Source: Dendrophyllia cribrosa (taxonomy: Eukaryota; Cnidaria; Anthozoa; Scleractinia; Dendrophylliidae). From it: DNA of 64,000 nucleotides. Below the pieces are notes generated by a model that saw only the letters and a list, made by a program, of their open reading frames with translations, had not been told where the DNA came from and made no database searches. How positions within the stretch are numbered: the stretch's first letter is position 1; every line of letters begins with the position of its first letter. Positions 62,301 to 64,000 of this stretch are shown here, piece after piece. Made by a program: the position numbers and the translations under genes. The stretch lies in NCBI GenBank assembly GCA_024195265.1, contig JAJLRJ010000002.1:18979807-19043806 (forward strand), written 5' to 3'.

Positions 62301-63988
62301 TATGACGTGAATGACTCAACGCGGTTCCCTCCGGGATACAGACAACAAAGCCAAAAGGCACGTGTTGAGTCAGTGCGGTCACAAAATCGTTTGGCCAAAT
62401 CGATCCAACTCTCAGGGTTCGGTCCCGGTCATTTTTGAATCGAGTAATGGCGGCAAGCCGAATTCGAAATGAAAAGTTAAAATATGAAACTTCGCAAGGT
62501 AAGTAACGAGTACTTATATTTTCAAAATGTGAAGAGAACAGAAAATGTATATTTTTGATCATAGTGATCATAGTGGTCTGACCTCTTGTAAGCGACCACC
62601 TCCCGTAAAAGACCACCTTGGCTTTTCATTTTTTTATTTTTATTTTTTTTCTGGGGGGGGGGGGGGGGGGGGGGGTCGCTTAGGGGAAGTCAAACTGTAT
62701 ACAGCTATTTCAATTAACGTTGTCGGATGAAAAAGGCGAAAAGCGAAGACCGAAAGGTAGTATGGGATTTTTACGCAATGGCTATTTACAACTACCCGTA
62801 CTACCTTGCGGTCTTGGCTTTGAGCTTTCATCCGACAACGTTAATTGAAATAGCTGTAAACACTTTGTCTAAATCGCATTCATTGATTATATACTTCACT
62901 CCAAATGTACAAAACCCAACATTTAAACAGTTGTTATCAAAATATCGAAAAACAACAAACAAAAAGACAATGCTTACTGCTAAATGTGCAGACAGGTCTA
63001 CCCGCAGACACACTAATCTTTGTCCCATGCTGTTCATTTCCATTCTCATACACACAGTAACAGTAGGAGCCGTAACACTGCATTGGGTTATAAGATCCAT
63101 CCGCTCGACACCAGGGAACGTGTCTGTCAGTGTGGGCACTCTTCAACAAGTTCACCAATCTCTTTCTACAAGGGCTTAGTTTCGCTGAGAAATGCAAGAG
63201 AAGAAAGAGCTGATATACAAAGATATATCGATCAGTTGAAGATAATCCATAAAAAATATAACTTTCCATGAACAACCCGCTGGACGGACGGAATTACATA
63301 CGTTGGAATGTTATCGGTTAACAGTGTTATATACATTAGACACAAGTAAAATTCCTCGGTGAGACATCGAGCGGCAGTTACGTAAATACACAGCCACACT
63401 ACTGATTGGGCCTTGCAGCTCAATTGTGATTTTAGTTAACTTTCTTGTTAAAAAACGGCAAACAGGTCAAATTCCATTTGGATAAAATGACTATTTATAG
63501 TTAATTAAAAATATATCTGGCGGTCACTTATCAAAACTTCCATCCCGATTTCCACCGGATGCAGAGTAATTACATCTAGTTTTAACACGTCACGTTTCCT
63601 GGAGTCGTGGCGAAGACGATTGTTTCTCGAGCCAATGGGAGGGTTTCGTTGGAGTAAACTGCACAGTTAAGAAGACAGGTTCTATGGAACAACAGGCTAA
63701 TAATGACCACAAACCGAAATAAGGGCACTTTTCCAAGTCAGAACACCTGGTACCAGGGACCTCCTTTCCGTTACTGTCCACGCACCAACAATTCTTTGAG
63801 TAGTGTTCGCACTGAATCTCCGACCAGCTTCCGTCAGGTTTGCAGAATGGAACATATTTCGTAGAATAAAAAATTGATTCCCGGCGTTTTTTCTCGCAAG
63901 GAGTTATGTTAGCATCTGAGAAAAAGGCATAAAGACGATGCGAGTGAGAAAGTCCACACAAAAAAATCAAAGGGACTCTAAGAGCCAT
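36914..63988 (-). CDS. large modular Tg1/vWA/Kunitz/WAP gene (26 exons, partial)
   Basis: This is the span of one minus-strand gene with 26 coding exons found. From the 5' side they encode 12 Tg1 domains, a vWA domain over two exons, a Kunitz domain, two Tg1, a WAP domain, six Tg1, a Kunitz domain and a last Tg1. All exons share one strand, all domain borders are phase 1, and all single-domain exons are 159-219 bp and divisible by 3, so any one could be skipped in frame. Joined length is 5,520 bp. Tg1, Kunitz and WAP families are mostly secreted and often inhibit cysteine, aspartic or serine proteases; vWA mediates matrix binding. A secreted matrix protein or multi-headed inhibitor is therefore likely. 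The final exon (36,914) ends in a donor site, so the gene continues to lower coordinates. It could be two adjacent genes, but no terminal exon or start is visible between the exons. Confidence 0.8.
37118..38110. other. intron with an unexplained plus-strand frame
   Basis: Plus-strand 37,237-37,626 is a 129-codon frame with a hydrophobic start (PILFCATFFGLFVLHD) followed by a basic, Tyr-rich part. I do not recognise it. An inverted pair gggagaatccgctg / cagcggattctccc lies inside it, suggesting repeat-derived DNA. It may be chance; the remainder of the intron shows nothing. Confidence 0.35.
38111..38281 (-). CDS. Kunitz/BPTI exon K2
   Basis: This 57-codon exon encodes a complete Kunitz domain with the canonical cysteine spacing C-x8-C-x15-C-x7-C-x12-C-x3-C. 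The reactive-site region is GPCKETLPSW; the residue after the second cysteine (P1) is Lys, which in this family usually means trypsin-like targets. Acceptor is ttacccatag and donor gtgagt, both phase 1. Confidence 0.9.
38282..39397. other. intron, retroelement tail only
   Basis: A (AAC)n run at about 39,091-39,110 after ttcaaatgacataaaac is, on the minus strand, a (GTT)n-type tail like those at the ends of cnidarian SINEs or LINEs. No exon is seen. Confidence 0.45.
39398..39613 (-). CDS. Tg1 exon T20
   Basis: The Tg1 domain has LCQSR, VPLC, IQC, CWCVD and PHC. The loop is KSETGE. Acceptor tttgttag follows a pyrimidine-rich tract; the donor reads gtacct, weaker than the others. Reading past the donor gives a stop-limited tail that is intronic. 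Confidence 0.84.
39614..40527. other. intron, nothing recognised
   Basis: Only a short (ATC)n patch near 40,285 and unremarkable frames are present. Confidence 0.4.
40528..40734 (-). CDS. Tg1 exon T19
   Basis: The Tg1 domain has PPCKQ, VPQC, TQC, CWCVD and LNC. A Pro-rich PQPPPG precedes the second cysteine. The acceptor (ttttactccaaaag) has a poorer pyrimidine tract than its neighbours, but it is the only one that keeps phase 1 and domain length. Confidence 0.8.
41336..41539 (-). CDS. Tg1 exon T18
   Basis: The Tg1 domain has SPCQI, IQC, CWCVD and PSC. The usual FVPxC around the second cysteine is replaced by HALEC, an unusual core change. RKALGLRGVP resembles RKALGLAGVP in T14, so these two are close paralogues. 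The His- and Thr-rich sequence that follows in the same frame lies beyond the gtaaga donor and is intronic (a GTG/GGT repeat). Confidence 0.85.
41825..42031 (-). CDS. Tg1 exon T17
   Basis: The Tg1 domain has TVCQS, VPRC, RQC, CWCVD and HDC. The donor gtgagt lies four residues after the last cysteine (HDCSLL). The acceptor is ttgcttgacag. Confidence 0.85.
42397..42609 (-). CDS. Tg1 exon T16
   Basis: The Tg1 domain has TPCQL, IASC, IQC, CWCVD and PNC. Loop HNATGF includes an N-x-T sequon. The acceptor (taatgtcttgaag) places the first codons as TMTPC, in phase 1 like the rest. Confidence 0.83.
42773..42991 (-). CDS. Tg1 exon T15
   Basis: The Tg1 domain has STCIS, FPKC, IQC, CWCVD and PNC. An additional cysteine (SSCPHL) sits between C1 and C2, making seven and leaving one possibly free or pairing elsewhere. 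Acceptor is catctccattag, donor gtaacg. Confidence 0.84.
43328..43486 (-). CDS. WAP four-disulfide-core exon
   Basis: This 53-codon exon encodes a WAP domain: GVCPF, TKCPP, QTCSQDGDCPG, SKCCDCGC and RRC. The order C...C...C-x5-C...CC..C...C matches the family. The segment CCDCGC has one cysteine more than the canonical eight. WAP domains of the elafin/SLPI type inhibit serine proteases. Acceptor attttcag and donor gtaagc, both phase 1. Confidence 0.88.
43487..44243. other. intron, nothing recognised
   Basis: No domain-bearing frame or clear repeat is seen. Confidence 0.4.
44244..44462 (-). CDS. Tg1 exon T14
   Basis: The Tg1 domain has TPCLE, VSEC, IQC, CWCSD and PQC. The hallmark CWCV is CWCS here. 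RKALGLAGVP before C2 links it to T18. The tail CPVEG resembles the CPxxG tail of the 5' exons. Confidence 0.85.
44463..46282. other. intron containing about 1 kb of repeat DNA
   Basis: Inverted end motifs aattcaacacgttgata (about 44,695) and tatcaatgtgttgaatt (about 45,693) bracket about 1 kb. The left part (44,708-44,800, atatggtcaaaaagttatcg) reappears reversed at about 61,715-61,800. A purine tract (ga/aaag runs) lies at about 44,868-44,918. No exon is seen. Confidence 0.5.
46283..46486 (-). CDS. Tg1 exon T13
   Basis: The Tg1 domain has PSCLA, APNC, VQC, CWCVD and PIC. The acceptor tttctaacgtag precedes GVLPSC. It is the first Tg1 after the vWA-Kunitz block. Confidence 0.84.
46932..47102 (-). 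CDS. Kunitz/BPTI exon K1
   Basis: This Kunitz domain has spacing C-x10-C-x15-C-x7-C-x12-C-x3-C. The first gap is two residues longer than canonical. The reactive site reads LGCLASIS, so P1 is Leu, which in this family favours chymotrypsin- or elastase-like targets rather than trypsin. Donor gtaagt and acceptor gccttgttttag, phase 1, 171 bp as in K2. Confidence 0.9.
47333..47532. mobile_element. 200-bp MITE with a 10-bp target duplication
   Basis: The ends agtctgttcacagac and gtctgtagacagact are inverted. Both sides carry agtgtttaat (47,323-47,332 and 47,533-47,542). The inside is GC-rich (cgcgctacgcgctcgc). An 8-10-bp duplication fits hAT- or Mutator-type transposition; the family is not certain. 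Confidence 0.75.
47890..48151 (-). CDS. vWA exon 2
   Basis: This is the C-terminal half of the vWA domain: VLLLLTSSRQTR (strand D region), then GLRDRGVSMYAIAIGD and the following helix and strand. Acceptor ttgttaaccctag is phase 0 and donor gtaagc is phase 1. In the position where vWA domains usually have TDG, contributing a metal-site Asp, this one has TSS. Confidence 0.88.
48152..49101. other. intron inside the vWA domain
   Basis: A phase-0 intron splits the vWA domain. It has unremarkable frames on both strands and no recognised domain. A cac/cct-rich patch lies at about 48,710-48,900. Confidence 0.5.
49102..49439 (-). CDS. vWA exon 1
   Basis: This is the N-terminal half of a von Willebrand A domain: DLGILIDASETS opens the Rossmann-like fold, followed by VGIIVFSRDAEI and KEGSSRFDVAMLLAEEELF. 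The metal-ion-dependent adhesion site (DxSxS) reads DASET. The next metal-site threonine region reads GSSRFD. The exon starts in phase 1 and ends in phase 0 at SEIPK; joined with exon 2 (600 bp in all) it restores the usual domain of about 200 residues. The likely role is protein binding outside the cell. Confidence 0.9.
50052..50497. mobile_element. 446-bp element flanked by TTAA
   Basis: Ends aggggctatgtcgcgag and ct(t)gcgacatagcccct are inverted, continuing as gtgagt/actcac. TTAA borders both sides (50,048-50,051 and 50,498-50,501). No coding capacity. Confidence 0.82.
50498..51830 (+). repeat. diverged repeat H copy with an insertion
   Basis: From gcgatactcagaagccgctatagtgg to about 51,830 (aatagcccggtcgt) this follows the order of repeat H, though diverged. 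It is interrupted at 50,685-51,274 by a TTAA element. Its 5' quarter is missing: sequence left of 50,052 does not match H. Confidence 0.72.
50685..51274. mobile_element. 590-bp element flanked by TTAA
   Basis: Ends ggaggctcgaaagggttt and aaacccttttcagcctcc are inverted with two mismatches. TTAA flanks both (50,681-50,684 and 51,275-51,278). The flanking H sequence continues across it, so the insertion is clear. No coding capacity. Confidence 0.83.
51909..52162. mobile_element. 254-bp inverted-repeat element
   Basis: Ends tgggccgcgttacgcaaaaa and tttttgcgtgacgcggccca are inverted with one mismatch, extending into gggcc/ggccc. No target duplication is obvious. Its right end lies about 18 bp from the T12 donor. 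Confidence 0.65.
52180..52398 (-). CDS. Tg1 exon T12
   Basis: A textbook Tg1 domain: TVCQR, VPQCKPDGSY, VQC, CWCVDEKG, GTR and PRC. The exon ends CSGLLTG at donor gtgaat. It directly precedes the vWA domain. Confidence 0.88.
52399..53040. other. intron, GAT-rich microsatellite
   Basis: A degenerate (GAT)n/(GAC)n stretch lies at about 52,820-52,890; otherwise nothing is recognised. Confidence 0.45.
53041..53250 (-). CDS. Tg1 exon T11
   Basis: The Tg1 domain has TSCQK, IPRC, VQC, CWCVDQNG and PDC. The tail is GTVTRGLPDC where the others have GTR. The acceptor is ctttttgtag and the donor gtgggc, phase 1. Confidence 0.87.
53251..53851. other. intron with a retroelement 3' end
   Basis: At about 53,550-53,600 an (AGAAT)n run precedes aaactttattaaagtgtc; on the minus strand this is an AATAAA-containing end with an (ATTCT)n tail, as in non-LTR element 3' ends. 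The body is not identified. Confidence 0.45.
53852..54070 (-). CDS. Tg1 exon T10 (long-loop subtype)
   Basis: The Tg1 domain has TPCQR, VPRC, VQC, CWCVDRDG and IRC. The C3-C4 loop is six residues (DIIIGQ). The tail is CPSEG, matching the CPxxG tail of T1, T3, T5 and T8. Acceptor ttttgttttgtag. Confidence 0.87.
54181..54480 (+). repeat. dispersed repeat with TGACGTCA boxes, copy 2
   Basis: This copy is reversed relative to 33,955-34,291. It has aattattgga, atagcgataattatcaaggcc, and then tandem blocks of about 42 bp ending tgtctgtaggtatgacgt(c/a)a. TGACGTCA is the core CREB/ATF site, though here it may simply be part of the repeat. Confidence 0.65.
54798..55004 (-). CDS. degenerate Tg1 exon T9 (short-loop subtype)
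   Basis: The domain has LCWKR (C1), IPWC (C2), then LQIYSSQFFCVNERG and LDC. The third and fourth cysteines, which pair with each other in Tg1 domains, are replaced by Ile and Phe; C1, C2, C5 and C6 remain. The frame is open and both splice sites (ttcgtatag acceptor, gtaaga donor) are intact, so the exon is probably used. IPWCRSDGS links it to T2. Confidence 0.8.
55005..56217. other. intron, transposon end-like sequence
   Basis: At about 56,005-56,160 tacagtgaactctctct and ctttagagagatgttc recall Tc1/mariner-like ends, but borders are not clear. No exon is recognised. Confidence 0.4.
56218..56427 (-). CDS. Tg1 exon T8 (long-loop subtype)
   Basis: The Tg1 domain has TKCQK, VPNC, LQC, CWCVEQDG and ATC. 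The loop is QNSSGL and the tail CPSIG. The usual GTR before the last cysteine is ATA. Confidence 0.85.
56428..57089. other. intron, AT-rich low complexity
   Basis: Irregular aataattt tandem motifs occupy about 56,640-56,760. No exon is seen. Confidence 0.5.
57090..57299 (-). CDS. Tg1 exon T7 (short-loop subtype)
   Basis: The Tg1 domain has TLCQN, EPHC, VQC, CFCVNREG and PVC. The C3-C4 loop is four residues (HGSE), CWCV is CFCV, and the tail GTRRNIAMGKPVC is three residues longer than usual. Confidence 0.85.
57806..58018 (-). CDS. Tg1 exon T6 (short-loop subtype)
   Basis: The Tg1 domain has TQCQK, VPQC, MQC, CYCVNEYG and PKC. The loop is QGLY and the tail GTRVDITEGKPKC. Acceptor gcattccacag, donor gtgact. 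Confidence 0.85.
58414..58626 (-). CDS. Tg1 exon T5 (long-loop subtype)
   Basis: The Tg1 domain has STCQK, IATC, MQC, CWCVDENG and LKC. The loop is LQATKK and the tail CPSAG. Acceptor attattgcgcag, donor gtagga. Confidence 0.86.
58894..58930. repeat. perfect 15-bp hairpin
   Basis: ctgtaatacatcggc and its exact reverse complement enclose a 7-base loop. The right arm touches the start of the SINE. Confidence 0.85.
58930..59360 (+). mobile_element. tRNA-derived SINE
   Basis: The head is tRNA-like, with pol III box A (tagctcagttggtagag, from 58,937) and box B (ggttcgaacccc, from 58,981). An unrelated body follows, including ggacgttaaagaacca and gcgctatataaatg, and a pure (ATT)n tail (59,326-59,360). 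The 5' and 3' acceptor strands do not pair, so it is not a working tRNA gene. It lies in the intron between T4 and T5. Confidence 0.85.
60032..60241 (-). CDS. Tg1 exon T4 (short-loop subtype)
   Basis: The Tg1 domain has TTCQK, IPRC, MQC, CLCVDKEG and PKC. The loop is QGLD, CWCV is CLCV, and the tail is GTSLPVRLGKPKC. Acceptor ttttttcaacag, donor gttggt. Confidence 0.85.
60242..60716. other. intron, nothing recognised
   Basis: Short intron between T3 and T4 without recognisable elements apart from a small direct repeat (tatagatctta) near 60,420. Confidence 0.4.
60717..60923 (-). CDS. Tg1 exon T3 (long-loop subtype)
   Basis: The Tg1 domain has TSCQR, VPRC, VQC, CWCVDQNG and IKC. The loop is QRESGE and the tail CPASG. 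Acceptor ttcttttctttcag is strong; donor gtagct. Confidence 0.87.
61407..62697. mobile_element. possible Tc1/mariner-like element, about 1.3 kb
   Basis: The left end cagtcgaacctcc (after TA at 61,405-61,406) and the right end, reversed cagtttgacttcc (TA at 62,698-62,699), are similar but imperfect. Both ends contain tcctaagcgacc-like motifs. No transposase is visible. It may be a composite of several insertions; the reversed copy of the 44.7-kb repeat and an 18-bp perfect hairpin (61,841-61,858 / 61,880-61,897) lie inside. Confidence 0.4.
62653..62675 (+). repeat. 23-base G homopolymer
   Basis: An uninterrupted run of G lies in the T2-T3 intron; on the transcribed gene strand it reads as C. 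Confidence 0.9.
62702..62856. mobile_element. 155-bp palindromic MITE with TA flanks
   Basis: Ends cagctatttcaattaacgtt and aacgttaattgaaatagctg are exact inverted repeats, extending with mismatches through gaccg/cggtc. TA lies at both sides (62,700-62,701 and 62,857-62,858), as for Tc1/mariner insertions. Confidence 0.83.
62978..63184 (-). CDS. Tg1 exon T2 (short-loop subtype)
   Basis: The Tg1 domain has SPCRK, VPWC, MQC, CYCVYENG and PVC. The loop is YGSY and the tail GTKISVSAGRPVC. Acceptor gcatttctcag, strong donor gtaagc. Confidence 0.86.
63185..63714. other. intron between T1 and T2
   Basis: Nothing recognised. Confidence 0.4.
63715..63915 (-). CDS. Tg1 exon T1 (long-loop subtype), possible start
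   Basis: The Tg1 domain has TPCEK, VPFC, IQC, CWCVDSNG and EKC. The loop is EHYSKN and the tail CPYFG, ending at donor gtttgt. A ctttttctcag acceptor at 63,916 matches the phase-1 pattern of all other exons. Alternatively the frame stays open to an ATG at 63,986-63,988 with G at -3 and +4, giving MALRVPLIFLCGLSHSHR, which looks like a signal peptide with SDA before a possible cleavage point. Both readings are possible from sequence alone. Confidence 0.82.
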
Positions 63989-64000
63989 CTCGTGAATACG

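Noticed and set aside
62727..63179. Plus-strand 150-codon frame
   Set aside because: It overlaps a palindromic MITE and is antisense to Tg1 exon T2.

Overview
The window looks like nuclear DNA of a cnidarian, most likely an anthozoan such as a stony coral (inference). It has AT-rich intergenic sequence, GT-AG introns with short symmetric exons, many non-autonomous transposons, a tRNA-derived SINE, a decayed non-LTR reverse transcriptase, and a secreted-protein gene built from thyroglobulin type-1, von Willebrand A, Kunitz and WAP modules. Sea anemones are known to make thyroglobulin-type-1 protease inhibitors (equistatin). Nothing in the window looks bacterial.

Positions 1-18,431 are one uninterrupted satellite array of a 33-bp unit. 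It has two higher-order layers: a 3,703-bp period (about 2.85 copies, 1 to about 10,545) and a 3,120-bp period (two copies plus a stub, about 11,640-18,010). Because 33 is a multiple of 3, both strands stay open for long stretches; the resulting peptides are artefacts.

Positions 18,432-30,300 are transposon-rich and gene-free. A roughly 1,021-bp repeat, called H here, stands head-to-tail from 20,342 to 27,174. Its last copy is split by two insertions flanked by TTAA: a 2.4-kb near-perfect palindrome (22,925-25,322) and a 1,048-bp piggyBac-like element (26,060-27,107). A decayed reverse transcriptase lies at about 28,960-29,675.

Positions 30,313-31,254 (minus strand) hold an intact single-exon class A-like 7TM receptor gene. 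Positions 31,255-36,900 have no recognised gene but several small transposons and a piece resembling the receptor's 3' flank.

Positions 36,914-63,988 (minus strand) hold most of one large gene. I found 26 coding exons: 21 thyroglobulin type-1 (Tg1) domains, one vWA domain split over two exons, two Kunitz domains and one WAP domain. Every domain is bounded by phase-1 introns, and every single-domain exon is a multiple of 3 long (159-219 bp). The joined exons give 5,520 bp, or 1,840 codons. In the first ten Tg1 exons two subtypes largely alternate, pointing to duplication of two-exon units. The 3' end is not visible, and the 5' end is either at 63,988 or beyond the window. The domain set suggests a secreted extracellular-matrix protein or multi-headed protease inhibitor. 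That function is inferred from domain families only. Introns carry SINE, MITE and other repeat insertions.
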